A DNA stretch of 64,000 bases, taken from the NCBI GenBank assembly GCA_031308135.1, contig JAHLJT010000631.1:255501-319500 (forward strand). Reading direction: 5' to 3'. Positions 1-10,987 of this stretch are shown here, piece after piece; positions within the stretch are counted from its first letter, which is position 1, and each line of letters starts with the position of its first letter. The stretch comes from Acheta domesticus. Its lineage: Eukaryota > Arthropoda > Insecta > Orthoptera > Gryllidae. The notes beneath the pieces were generated by a model. It was not told where the DNA came from and made no database searches. It saw nothing but the letters and a program-made list of their open reading frames with translations. The position numbers and the translations under genes were made by a program.

Positions 1-207
1 ACATGTTATCAACAATAACCGCTTTTGATTTTATGCAAAACATTACGTTTACATTTTAATAATAATTGTTATTAAAGAATTGATACTTTGGTCGAATTTT
101 CAAAATGTGCTGGTTATGGGGAAACGTTTGTTTTCTGGTTAAAACACTACCAAACAATTAAATATAGAACATATCTTTCCTAGACAGTGCAAAAATAACG
201 CAAAGGC

Positions 208-590
208 TTAAGAATTGAACTTTTTAAATAAAATGTTCACTTGCAAAAGCTGCTCATTTTTCACACCCAGCGCACAAAGTATGGCACTATGATTCACAAA
301 GCAAGCGTCTACTCCCAAATTCCCCTTGAACATCATGTGAACCTCTCCGCAAAAAATACATATGGTATTATCCTTTTCTGCTAGCATTTTACCCATAGGC
401 ATCTCCATAACTGATTCTCCTGAGGATATTGAATCGCTATCTTTTCTTTAAGTTCAATTTTCTTTTGCAAGGTTGGGGTTGTTTTTTCCCTTGTCCTTTC
501 GGGAGTATTGTTTTAGATCGACAAATGATCTTCCTCGTCATCTGAAACAGGCTCAAAGGAAATGTAGTAGACACAACAAATTAAAGTGAC
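208..590 (-). pseudogene. Decayed coding remnant with CxxC, unidentified
   Basis: The minus strand reads as protein-like sequence in two frames. An acidic, low-complexity stretch (VSDDEEDHLS, then a Lys/Thr-rich piece) is followed after a stop and a frame change by an open frame of about 78 codons containing CIFCGEV and two further cysteines (DACF, ILCALG), ending at a stop near 208. The acidic linker followed by a cysteine cluster resembles the C-terminal tail of some DDE transposases, but I cannot assign a family. No start codon, splice signal or neighbour supports a working gene. Confidence 0.25.
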
Positions 591-1007
591 GGAAACGTTT
601 CCACATTTATCCCAGTGTTGCGCTTCCACAGCATCGCCATACTGAACTACATTCGCCATACTGAAATACTACTGCGACATTTTCAGGCAAGAATTTACTT
701 TATTGCACCATTATTGTAAATTATTTTATTATATATTATAAGTTACAGTTGAAAGCACGTGCTCTAGGTTAGGAAATATTAAATATTGTAAAACGTATTC
801 AAGTAAATGGTTTTTCAAGTGCACAAGTTAATTTTCACCACTCATTAATCCTTCCTTTGCAAACTGTATACTTCCATTAGTTTTGTGTTGGATTTCATTA
901 TAAAGAGCTGCCAGAGATTCAAATTTACAGGCAACAATCCAAAACCCTTGGGCTTCTGCCTGGGTCGAATCCAATCCAAAACACTTGTGAAGAAACATTT
1001 AAAGGAT
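591..1007. other. AT-rich DNA, no feature seen
   Basis: No coding, repeat or RNA signal recognised between the remnant at 208-590 and the 3' end of the truncated LINE. Confidence 0.4.
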
Positions 1008-1369
1008 CTTAGATAGATATTTATTATTTCCGCAGGTAGGTTTATGCAACCTGGTGGCGGAACACTAAAATTTACATATTATAATTATGGATTAAATACA
1101 ATGTAACTTAAAATTATTTTAAGACAATAACAATAATAATAATAATACTATAATAATAAGATAACAATATTAACAATAAATGCATTAATAACAATAACCA
1201 CATTAATTCTACATTTATGGTGGTCCTGTAGAGATAATTTATACTAACATATACGACTTTTTATACACTGCACTCCACAACACGTCACCACACTTCAAAA
1301 CGAATAATATAAACCAATAATCTAACAATTATCACGCTACTAATAATGGTAACAATAATAATAATAACA

Positions 1370-1407
<38 letters not shown>

Positions 1408-2408
1408 CTAACCATTCTAATAAACCTAACTTACTAACTAATAAAATTTACAAATATCATTAGTTAATTTACTTTTAAATCTTTGAACACCTAAAAGAAA
1501 GGGTTCCAAGGCTGTCGCAGGCAACTTATTCCATTCCGTTATAGTTCTATTTGCAAAGGATAATTTTCCGACATCTGTTCTCCGTGGCCTGAACTGAATT
1601 CTGTGATTGTGATCCCCTCTACTAAAATGCGTGGGTCCACTGAGCCGGATGTGGATATCTTTCCAAGGTGGATAACCGGCATACGCTTTGAACAAAGCAC
1701 CGAGTCTTGCCTTAACCCTCCTGATTTCTAGTGACTCCCACTCTACTTTCTTCCTATTGCTTCGGAAAATAAGTTTACATGCTCTTCTCTTACTCTATTC
1801 AAATATTCCTTTTGTGAGATTCTATAAGGGTCCCAACAAACCGTCCCGTATTCCTTTAATGAGCGAACTCGAGATATGTAAGCTAATTCTCTTGCTTTCG
1901 CAGTACTCATTTTTAGTATTCGCATAGTAAAATGCAAAAATCTCCACGCTTTCCCTACGACAAAGTTTTCCTGATTTTCCCAAATCAATTTACTATCAAT
2001 AATTATTCCCAGATACTTACAAGACACGACTCTTGGAATATTTTCATTGCCTAAACGGTATTGAGTTTCAGTATACTTGCGGTCCCTACCAAACGTGATG
2101 GTTTTGCTTTTCGAACTATTTGTTGTCATGCTATTTTTTTCCGCCCAGAAATGTAATCTATTTACATCACCCTGCAAAATATCATCTACTTTTGATTGAA
2201 TAACTCGATATATTAAACAGTCATCTGCAAATAGTCGTACCTTTGTAATTAAATTGTCTGGCAGGTCATTCACAAAAGCAGGAAAGAGGAGAGTTCCAAT
2301 AACGCCTCCTTGAGGAATCCCTGAAGTTATCTTTGCTAGATTTGAAAATTGTTGTCCAACTCAGATTTTCTGTTTTCTATCTCGAATAAGCTTATCAATT
2401 GCCTGCAC
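1008..2408 (-). mobile_element. 5'-truncated CR1-like LINE (RT C-terminal half and 3' UTR)
   Basis: Read on the minus strand this is a diverged copy of the full-length element at 43.3-47.8 kb. It starts inside the RT (IDKLIRDRKQK), continues through SGIPQGGVIG, VRLFADDCLIYR and CKYLGIIIDSKLIWENQ, and ends with TDVGKLSFANRTITEWNKLPAT and a stop at 1438. An in-frame TGA at 2361-2363 replaces an expected Arg codon, and a frameshift near 1700-1745 separates the last two open segments, so it is dead. The 3' UTR holds an (ATT)n tract at about 1330-1410, and its terminal part (CCGCCACCA and AATAATAAAT motifs, then short TCTA-type repeats) aligns with the 3' end of the full copy. That fixes the 3' boundary near 1008. 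The 5' break at about 2408 is ordinary target-primed truncation. Confidence 0.85.
1326..1410. repeat. (ATT)n / (AAT)n microsatellite in LINE 3' UTR
   Basis: Nearly uninterrupted AAT triplets. The full-length LINE carries the same kind of tract (ATT on its coding strand) at about 47441-47480, so this belongs to the element. Confidence 0.8.
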
Positions 2409-3385
2409 GCGACTTGCAGGGAACATACGGGGAAACATATGAGTTAAGTTAAACATATGGGAAACGTGTGGAGGGCCATGCACGAAGCATGTGGGAAACG
2501 TGTAGGGAGATCTACAACTGAAATATTTTTGGAGATTTAGTTCTTTCGGGTACCCCCATCTGAAGAAGGCATGTATGCTAGGAATCAACTTCTTTTTCTT
2601 TGGTCCCGTTCTTGGACAGAAGTTAGGTGACCCAATTGTATTTTCTTGGGAGGACTTAATCAAGGTAGTTTCCAGTTGCTTTCGCTGATGGTGGCGTATT
2701 ACTCGTATTTATTTTATACTTCTGGTTGGTAAGTCAACCGAGTATGGTACATAGGTATGATGACCAGATGTGCGGTTGATTTATTGAAGGTTCAGGTGGC
2801 TTCTAACAATAAGGCATGTATTCAAAGTAACTGCCTTCTTCATATTATATATACTTCTGACATGCATGTGAAGACATTGTAATGATCTTGAATCATTCCA
2901 ATATCATTCAAAAACATTTTAGTGAAGAGGACCTAGAAATGCTAGACTAAGTATACAAAACCGGGACTATTTATGATATAGAATAAACAAGTGACGGCAG
3001 TGTTGCGAGTAAATAGTACCTTTTGACTACAAAAATGCTGGAAGAAAATGTATTCAGGCATCAAAGTTTGATATTACAAATTTAAAGAAGAATTTTGAAG
3101 TTTATTTCATTAAAATTGGACCACGGATTACGTTGTTATAGTAATTATTAGAAAGTGCATAGTCGACGAAAAACTTTCAATGAACAAACGAGTCTTATGA
3201 TTTGTGACGTCATTCGGAACCAAATTAATGTTTTTTTAAAGATTACGGCAAAACCAAAGAATTATATGAAACTGGAAATTACGAGGCTGTAGACGAGAAT
3301 TTCGGCAAAATTATGAATGTAATACCAAAAATTTAAGACACTGGGGAAGAATGCAAATAAAGTTTTTCGTATTTATAACGTAGAA
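2409..3385. other. No gene seen; short degenerate repeats at the start
   Basis: At about 2410-2520 the motif CATATGGGAAACGTGTGG and diverged versions of it recur a few times. The rest is AT-rich DNA without recognisable content. Confidence 0.35.
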
Positions 3386-3690
3386 CTAGCGTACCCGTGC
3401 GAGAACTCTCGCATGTTAAATCCCACCCTTTCCCTATCCATTTGTCTATCCTTTCCGTAAAGGAGAGGAACTACTAATATACTTACAGAATATCAAACAA
3501 AATAACAATGCAATTGATGTTTGAAACAAATGTTCAATTAAAGTTTATTCAACATTATAGAGAGATGTTCTTGGAACAATTCATAGTTCTTTAAAAACAA
3601 CATTTGAAGAAATGTTTCAATCTTCCTAGAGAGTTACCTTTTCGCTTTCCTTCATAGTCAAATAATAGAAAAGGTTTTTACTCTTGAGAA
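3386..3690 (-). mobile_element. Helitron-like element, 3' end, copy 1
   Basis: Read on the minus strand the sequence ends in a hairpin (TGCGAGA stem, 3398-3413), then GGGTACG and CTAG at 3386-3389, followed by T in the flank. A short hairpin about 10 nt before a terminal CTRR inserted next to T is the standard Helitron 3' end. The region up to about 3690 aligns with 6420-6810, sharing the hairpin, TTTATTCAACAT and CTTTTGAGAAAGC-type blocks, so both are copies of one non-autonomous family. The 5' TC end was not located. Confidence 0.55.
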
Positions 3691-4620
3691 AGCCTTGTAA
3701 AGTAGTGCAAAAATTTCGGATCGGGCAAGAACAGACCTACTCATTGCAATATTATTTAACTTTGCTTGATTTGTTATGAAGAACCGAGTGGGTTTTGGAG
3801 AGTCAGGGTGCCAGCTTGCTGGGGTGAGAACATTGAAAAATTATTTGTATACTAAAAGTATTGTAATAGTTTAGCCATCTATTACAAATGAAATAGGTAA
3901 ATAACATGAAGTGACCATTGGTTTATGAACCGGGTATAGAACTTTATGTAGAAACTTCCAGAGCGGAATATAGAAAAAACAAGTGAAGGTGATCTAAGAG
4001 AAAACGAGTATTTCGGACGAACATGTGAACGCAGTGGGGAATTAATGGTTGCGTGTTACTAGTCAACGCGCAAAATTATAAGGAACAGAATAAAGTTTGT
4101 TTCAGCTAAATCGGGTCACGCATAATATCGCGAGTTTTGTGATCACGACATTGACTTTTAACATGTTAAAGAACGAAAACAACAATGGTCGTGACGTCAC
4201 TTCAGAAAAGTTTGTATATATTAATAAATTAAACGAAAACTAGTGTGTCTACCGAGATTTGGCATATACCAAAGTATTCCGTGGAATACGGGCCAAATTA
4301 TAAACGTGGTGACACAATTTTAGGACGCCGAACATTAATAGATAAACATTATGTTACATTAGTTAATTGAGAAATAAAAGAGCGATGTTTGTAGGCATGA
4401 GACGCACGAAAAAGCATTCTTTTAACAAAATGAAGCGAGAAAAGTGATGTCTAAGAAGTGGAATGGATACGAAATTTTAATTGGGAATTTTACAATATAG
4501 TAAGACAATCCAGGAAGTGTTAGAAATTAATAATAAACTATTTTATAAGTTATAAAGCAGAAGACAGTAGAGGCGCTATTGTTTTGTTCGGAAAAAAGCT
4601 ATAAATGCTTTAGGACAACA
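3691..4620. other. AT-rich DNA, no feature seen
   Basis: No open frame with recognisable content and no obvious repeat structure. Confidence 0.35.
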
Positions 4621-4629
4621 ATGGGGGTC

Positions 4630-5060
4630 AGACGGGTGAATAGCTTGGTAGCGAGAGGCAGAATCCGCGTCGCTTGTTGCAAGAATAATTTTAAAATTTG
4701 GATTTGTAATTTTTTGATGAAGTGTTCTCTTCTGGACTCGTACTAGTGAACTATTATAAACTGTGAGAGGAGTGAATAACTTCGTGGCGAGTTGTACTCC
4801 GCGTCACTCGTGATATTATTTTAACACGCGAACTTATAAAATTTCGAGAAGGTGTTGCTTCTTCGGACTTGTATTCGCAAGGTGGCGGAACTGTATGCCG
4901 TGTGATGTGAACTATTTTAGTAGTAATATATAAAGCTATGCCACGCGCGATCATAATTTTGAGTTTTGTGAATTTTGAAAGTTTTTCTACTAATGTTTGG
5001 AACTGGTGTTACTTCGACCATTGAAAAATCGAAGCGGGTGTCGCCGAACGAGGTGTGCCG
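4630..5060. repeat. Imperfect ~130-160 bp tandem repeats
   Basis: Blocks starting near 4635 and 4773 share GTGAATA, GGCGAG, CCGCGTC and a TCTTC(T/G)GGACT(C/T)GTA block. A weaker third copy with GTGAACTATT and GGTGTTACTTCGAC follows near 4906-5030. Divergence is high. They may be part of the U3 of an LTR element (see 5060-5900). Confidence 0.45.
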
Positions 5061-5900
5061 AGGTGCAGCAGACTCGAGCGCGTCTTTGCATATCGTCGCC
5101 GTGGTCAGTGCCAATTTGGGGGGCACTGGTAATTCGGCGCTAGCAGGCAGCAGTGGAGCAGAGTTCTTACGCATGACGGCGTGAGATCTTGTGTGTGTGG
5201 ACCCGGTCGCTGCTTCGTTAACAACGAAAGGGAAGTGGAATATTTTTTTTGTTTTGCAACACTCCAGTGAAGTCAATGACTTTGATTTCTTTGCTCTTGG
5301 GAAGAATAAATGGTTTGCAAAGCCAAAACTGGAAACATTTTGGGGGGATTGCAATGTAATGGGTGTGGCCACAGTATTGAGCTCATTATTTCGTAATAAC
5401 GTTTGGGTATAATATGTTTATTGATTTTTGTGATTTTTATGATATCGTGTTTTGTTGATGGTGTGTGGTATTGATTCTTTTATGAGGGTATTAATGTTTC
5501 TGTTGGTTAAAAAGAAAATAAACAAACGAGATTTTGAGTTCTCGTTTTGATGTTACGTAACCGGTGTTTTTATCACATAGCTAACTGATCCTGGTCCCTG
5601 CATTGGCGTGGCGCTTGTGTTCTGTAGAGAACAAATCACGGCCCGCCCTGATAAATTTATGTAAACAGGAAAACTCCGGATAGTAAAAGGGGGGGCACAG
5701 TGGTGTGCATTGTAGATATTACAGGTGATCAGCAAGGAAGTTTTTCGTGATCAACAATAGGAGTTGAGAGGGGAGATTTTCATTACATTAGTGCCCAGTT
5801 CGTAGGGCGTTTTAGTAAATAGGAAAGGGGGGGTTCGTTGCATTGGCGCCCGTTTCGTGGGCGTGATCGATATCAGTAGCAGTGAGAGGGGTTTTTCGTT
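5060..5900 (+). mobile_element. Possible LTR end and primer-binding-site relic
   Basis: A transcript-end-like sequence (AATAAA near 5517, followed by an ACGAGAT...TCTCGT inverted repeat) is followed by three imperfect repeats. Two carry TTGGCGCCCGTTTCGTGGGC or TTAGTGCCCAGTTCGTAGGG, each after a CA dinucleotide (about 5785 and 5839). The TGGCGCCC motif after CA resembles the PBS next to a 5' LTR of gypsy-type elements. No gag or pol reading frame is present and no LTR pair was found, so this stays tentative. Opposed open frames at 4917-5372 and 4975-5412 have no recognisable content. Confidence 0.25.
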
Positions 5901-5905
5901 ACAGT
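5764..5905. repeat. Three imperfect ~55-60 bp tandem units with G-runs
   Basis: Units begin with GAGAGGGG or AAAGGGGGGG, pass TTCGTT(A/G)CA or TTCATTACA, and two contain a GCCC...GGGC inverted pair. The spacing between equivalent points is 55 and about 61 bp. Confidence 0.5.
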
Positions 5906-6415
5906 ATGGAATTAATTTCTGCGTCCTCACATACCTCAAGAAAAGCAATTCCGAGCCAAAAATAATCAAACTAATATTTTCACCTTTGAGTACTAAATAC
6001 CATTTGTTAGCATTAGAAACAATTTAGTAGGCATTAGGAAGCCCACTTCGGTACATAGGAATGTTGCTCAAACGATGTTTGCATTTTTAATATCTTAACG
6101 AACCGACACCTTGAGTTTAATATCAAACGGCGTTTTATTTATAATATGAGTTTGCAGCTGGGCGTTGGTGTACATACTTCCAGATACCGCCAACATTTAA
6201 ATCGTGCGTTTGGACTGCGATCGTTGGCAGTTGTCGGGTGACTTGCACTATTCTTTCTATAATTTTAAATTTAGTTGTTTTATAATTGATTCACGTAGTA
6301 TTGCAGGCTAGCGCGTTTTAATTTTTGTTTTCCATTTATTTCAAGCTATTTTACTTTAACTACTTTGAAAAGTTTGTTCTTTGTGTTGTGCCATAGCAGA
6401 AGATTTCCCCCACCA
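5906..6415. other. AT-rich DNA, no feature seen
   Basis: Nothing recognised between the tandem units and the second Helitron end. Confidence 0.35.
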
Positions 6416-6417
6416 CA

Positions 6418-6810
6418 TCTGCGTACCCGTGCGAGAACTCTCGCATGTTAGACCCCACACTCATCCCTATCCTTCTATTTTTATTCTAAGAGGGTAAGTA
6501 CTTAACGAAACGTGTTTATTTGTTTAAAATCTATAAAGGTAACTGGCAATGTACTAACACAATTACAAATAAAATAAAAGTGTAAAAGTGTAAGTAAATA
6601 AATGTGTAAATAAAAGTGCAATTAATGTGTAAAAGAAATTTTCAATAAATATTTATTCAACATCATGGAGACTTTGCTTGAAACAATTTCATCACTTACT
6701 TAAAGACATTTGAAGTAATTATTCAATATTCTTTGTCAGTTAGGTTTTTGTTTTTCGTGATAGTCACACAAATATTAGTTTTTTACTTTTGAGAAAGCTA
6801 CGTGTCTGAA
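6418..6810 (-). mobile_element. Helitron-like element, 3' end, copy 2
   Basis: The hairpin at 6430-6445 is identical to that of copy 1 at 3398, again followed on the minus strand by GGGTACG. The expected CTAG terminus reads CAGA here, so the very end has mutated or differs. The homology with copy 1 continues on the internal side for about 300-400 bp with many substitutions. Confidence 0.5.
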
Positions 6811-8570
6811 CCCGTTGACTTGAAAATTTCATCGAATGATAACGAAAATATTGGTTCAGATAAAACACAAACACAGTCTTTACTCTTCACTGAACACCCA
6901 CATCACTCCACAATAAAGTACACAGCACTTATAAACCATAAAAAGACGTTAATTGAATAGTTTCACTACACGCATAAGAAACAATCTTCATGTATAGGTA
7001 TCTAGCAACTATAATAGTACTTCTAGTTGTTGCTGGAGAGCAAATCTTGAATTAATGATTATGCAAATAAACCTCGTCAGACTGCACAAACTCCGGTGCT
7101 AACAGAAAGTGTAAATAAAGATTATCGAATCTAAGCCTTCTAAGCGTGTCGCCACAAAAATTGCTACCAGCAGGAAGGGCTGAAATATTGAGGTGGCCTT
7201 GATAGTATTGAAGCGTGGAACCGAAAATTAATTGAATGGATCAGAGAATGTCTCTTCCTATAGATTATGATGTGTGAAACGTTTCTTTGAGGCCATTGGC
7301 CTCAAAATTTTACATTTTAACGCTCTAAAACGCTTTGTTTAAGAGTTATTTGCCGATGTAGGTTGACATGTGATGCGGGTTGCAGTTTACATGAATATTT
7401 CGATGATTTTTTTTAAGAAATCATCCATATTTTTTAAGTCAAAGTGGAATTCGTCAAGTCTCCGTGACATTCTCTTTCTTTAGAGCCCTCATTTATAAAG
7501 ATTGGTTGCGTGTGAGAGCCGGAACCCAAAGGTATACTACTGAAATAATACAGGAGACGATTGAAGCAAAACAATGGACGAAATGCGTGGTCATATAAGA
7601 TAAAATTGAGTTGTGAAATAAAATGTTTCACACTTAACACTTATTAGTGTCACATTTCAAATGTCAGTTTACCTGTGATGGCCATCACGATCAATACAGC
7701 TGTGTAATTATTTATTTGATTACTGTAAATTATTTCAGTTCGTTAATTTTAGCTGTTTAATTTAATTAATTTACGTAATATTATATTAGTATTTATTTGA
7801 TTATTGCAATTTGCGCCTATTATTACAGCTTGAATTAATGAACTTTCCGTACCATGTCTTAGTGCAAAATGTCTTCTCATAGGTTGTTGTAGTGCTGTTG
7901 CATTGAAATCTGTAAGGGGATGTTGCCCTATTTCGATATTCAATACATTGTGAACCCTTTTTTGTAAATGTTTTTTCTTGAAGTGTTAAATTCCTTTGGT
8001 TGTGAGCGTTGAATTGAGTCACCCCTCCCTGCTCCTGGAATCTTTTGACTAGAGAAATTCGATCCCTAGGAGATTTGTTAACTCCGATCCCTTCCTGAGC
8101 TTATTACTTCCTACATTTAATTAAATCAGGATGTGGTTAAAAGAGATTCCATTGATTTGATTGCCTGATAAAAAATTCAAGTTTAATTAAATATTTAAAT
8201 TCGTCTTAATTATCGTTTCGTCGTTTAAATTATCTCCATTTAAATTCGTTTAAAAACAGAACATTATTTATTTCAATTACTTTCCAACTAGTTTCGTTAA
8301 ATGGATTTTAAGATTTCTATCTATAAATGCAAAAATAACATTATCATTTGGTCATGACCTTTGAATTAAATTTCTAACGATCGTTAGCATAATTTCATAG
8401 TGATTTCTCTTCCATGAGGTTATCTTTTCTTCCGTTTCAATGAAGTTGAAGTTCAGAGGACTGTATTTATTATCAACTGCACTCACTGCTTGCTGAAGTT
8501 TCCCACAATGTTTCAGAAAGTATCTTCTGAGTGATGCAATTTGAAAGCTATGTAAATTTATGAGATCTAC
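6811..8570. other. Long AT-rich region, no gene seen
   Basis: It contains one tidy palindrome (TTTGAGGCC/GGCCTCAAA, 7286-7306). No reading frame has family-like content. The short open frames on the minus strand are AT-driven. Confidence 0.4.
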
Positions 8571-8582
8571 AACACCTCGGCT

Positions 8583-8609
8583 TATTATTATTATTATTAT
8601 TATTATTAA
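8583..8609. repeat. (ATT)n microsatellite
   Basis: About nine ATT triplets in a row. Confidence 0.85.
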
Positions 8610-8714
8610 TGAATTATGATGTGTTAGGAAGATGATAATGAGAGATGAGGAGGGAGGTGATCGTATCCGTTTGAAACCATTCAAGCATTCGCCTTATCAC
8701 CGAGAGAACCACGA

Positions 8715-8780
8715 AAATCTTCCGTCAGGATGACCGGTCCGGGGACAGAACCAACACCCCCTGGATATAGATAGCTTACA
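8715..8780 (+). repeat. SINE-like fragment (shares core with 10335-10460)
   Basis: GTCCGGGG...CAACACCCCCTGGATATAG matches, in the opposite orientation, the segment CAACACCCCCTGAATATAG of the SINE-like block at 10.3-10.46 kb, with a tRNA B-box-like GGTTC nearby. Only the core is preserved. Confidence 0.35.
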
Positions 8781-8830
8781 CACGGATTTGTGACATCATC
8801 AAAGGTATTCCGACAGGACATCCCATCCGG

Positions 8831-8860
8831 AGAATAGTAATCGGTCCAGATTACTATTCT
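8831..8860. repeat. Perfect 12-bp inverted repeat, 6-nt loop
   Basis: AGAATAGTAATC is followed after GGTCCA by its exact complement GATTACTATTCT. It may be the end of a small foldback. No function is visible. Confidence 0.6.
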
Positions 8861-9177
8861 GGAAATGTATTACAAAAAAAGTACGTATTTAATGTTCTCA
8901 TCAATGAAATTAAGTACTATACATTTCAAGAATCCATCAAAAATTAATTTTAAATACATTTACCTTCAAGTTTTTAAGAATGATCTCAAGAACATAATTT
9001 TTGCAAATACTTTACACTCCCAATCATTTAACATTATTACAAGGAATATAAAGAAAACATAATAAAGATAGTAGGATTTATATAAATCATAATGAATGTG
9101 CAAAAATCCAGTCACATTTATAAATACATTAACTCATACACAATACTATCAAATTATAAATTATCCAGTCAGATTTT

Positions 9178-9486
9178 TCAATTTTCAGCAATTTTACAAA
9201 ATATTTGGTCTTTGATTTTCTTGCAATATAAAAAAATGTATTCACTGCTGTCCAAAAAAATTGTCCAAACTGAAGACATAGTAACTTTCCTCAACTTATT
9301 CATCAAATCTTCCGAAGTTATAGAAGAAAACTGTTGGTTATAAATTTGCTGCGAAACCACACTAGCAGCATCGACAGCAACCGGTTGGAAGTTCTTCAGT
9401 CTTCTATCCGTTTTTTCTGGAGTTTCTCGCCTTGTTTCTTTTCTAGAAAGATAGGCACGGCAGTCAAGAAATACGGAAGGCACCAC
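9178..9486 (-). pseudogene. Possible downstream exon remnant of the THAP-type protein
   Basis: A 102-codon open frame (SSITSEDLMNKLRKVT..., WTIFLDSSEYIFLYCKKIKD) reads like ordinary protein rather than AT noise. It lies downstream of the THAP remnant at 9950-10180 on the same strand. THAP proteins and P-element-type transposases have extended sequence after the zinc finger, so this could be the same decayed gene. There is no recognisable motif, so the link rests on position only. Confidence 0.25.
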
Positions 9487-9915
9487 ATTTTTTTAAAATT
9501 GAGAAGCACTCAATTTAGAACATATCTTTTCACTCGTCATGTCATACACATTTTCCACAGTATATCAGTCTCATGAAAGTTGAGAGGGCAAACCTGTAAA
9601 ATATTGCCTAAAATTAGAACCTCTTTAATACTTTTACTAGTAAATAAGTAACAATAAAATCATTCCAATATCAAGATCATCCTCAAATTACAATAATAAG
9701 GCAACCATCGCATTTAGCAAGAACGGATCAAAACTTAATTTGAACGGAATTAGAATCTTAATTATGTTCTACTATTATATATAACCTAAAAATATTTGAA
9801 ATTATTTAAATGTTCGTTTCAGTAAGTTCATCTTATTATTTGAACTGTGTAATATTTTAAGTGTAATACACAGTGTAATAAGTTGATTTCAAACTGGTCT
9901 ATTAGAAAATAAATA

Positions 9916-10209
9916 TTACTTGTATATGGAACACGTTAAAAAACATTCTAAAAGGTTTTTCGCAAGGAAATTATTACGAATAAAATGTATACTTATCTCG
10001 GATGTTCCTGAAGGGTTGAGATTCCCTCGATGCACAGCAACCAATTTTCGCCTCATTTCATTATCTTTTGAGAAACCAAATACATGGACCCTATAAGAAC
10101 CACCAAATATAAGACCCTGAACGTAATATCCAAGGCAGCACACGGCAATTTGGTGCAGCAAATCTACATGGCTATTTCGAAGAAACATCACTAAAATGCA
10201 GTCATCCAA
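9916..10209 (-). pseudogene. Decayed THAP zinc-finger domain
   Basis: The minus-strand frame contains IAVCCLGYY, then HVFGFSKDNEMRRKLVAVHRG, NLNPSGTSEISIHF and IRNNF. THAP domains (C2CH zinc fingers, DNA binding, found in P-element-type transposases and host proteins) have the order CC/CxxxC, F.FPKDxExRRxW, R(x)nW.PS..S.IC..HF. The order and spacing match, but the conserved P and W are replaced (FGFSKD, RRKL) and the Cys expected before SIHF is missing, so zinc binding is probably lost. I read it as a relic of a domesticated or transposon-borne THAP gene. Confidence 0.45.
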
Positions 10210-10334
10210 AATTTGAAATTAATACTGAATATCTTCCCCGATTGGAATGATCGTCCTAGAATCTTCACAGCTTTCGAATTACAAGAGAGTTGCTCCCCAA
10301 ACAACTGACCATGTGCAAATAACGCTTTTGCCTA

Positions 10335-10465
10335 GGACTACCCTGGGCGCCACTTCGTCACAAGCTCGGGGTGGAGGCTTTCTATATTCAGGGGGTGTTG
10401 ATAGAACCCCGACCTCCCGACTGCGGAGTCAGCGCGCTACGCCCTGAGTCCCATCGCTCGGTTAG
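10335..10465 (-). repeat. tRNA-derived SINE-like sequence
   Basis: On the minus strand a box-A-like GGGCGTAGCGCGCTGAC is followed about 35 bases later by GGGGTTCTATCAAC, resembling box B. The piece is GC-rich against AT-rich surroundings and shares CAACACCCCCTG.ATATAG with 8.74 kb. The cloverleaf cannot be completed, so it is not a tRNA gene. Confidence 0.4.
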
Positions 10466-10980
10466 GAAGTATCTCGAAATCTATGAAAAATTAAATTTTC
10501 GCGTCAACAAGAACGTCATCACGGGTCTATACAGCTTTAATACGAAGTTCAGGCAGCGGCCATACGAAGTTGGGATCCAGTATGAAGCTATTTTCACTTG
10601 TAAAGCAATAATTTACATAGTGCGGAATGGTCGCACTGGCCTAGCTACTTTCACAATAATATTAAATATTATTTGAAAGCAAATTTTTGCAAATAAACTT
10701 TCAAAACAATAACAAATAATTTTCTTTATTTACAATTATAATTTCCTAAATAACAGTAAAAATATTATAACAAACTTGCCTTTAATGTTTTAGGGTATTT
10801 GAAAATAATTCACACATTATCACGTTGCTAAGGAATCTTCGTCTCTGTCATTTTGTTTTTACTTCAAAACAACATACTATTAAATTTCAAAATTCATGGT
10901 ATAAATATCTGATTGCTCATCGTATGAAATAATTTCCACAATTTCTGCATATAATTCATTCTATTTCGTGAAAAATATAG
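10466..10980. other. No gene seen upstream of the four-pass protein
   Basis: AT-rich. It should hold the promoter of the gene at 10988, but I see no clear core element. Confidence 0.3.
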
Positions 10981-10987
10981 AGAAGAA

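Noticed and set aside
4917..5412. Opposed open frames of 151, 69 and 73 codons
   Set aside because: Mutually overlapping on both strands with no family-like content; cannot choose, so none is called.
10335..10465. Functional tRNA gene
   Set aside because: A and B boxes are present in weak form but no cloverleaf closes; a related core at 8.74 kb shows it is a repeat.
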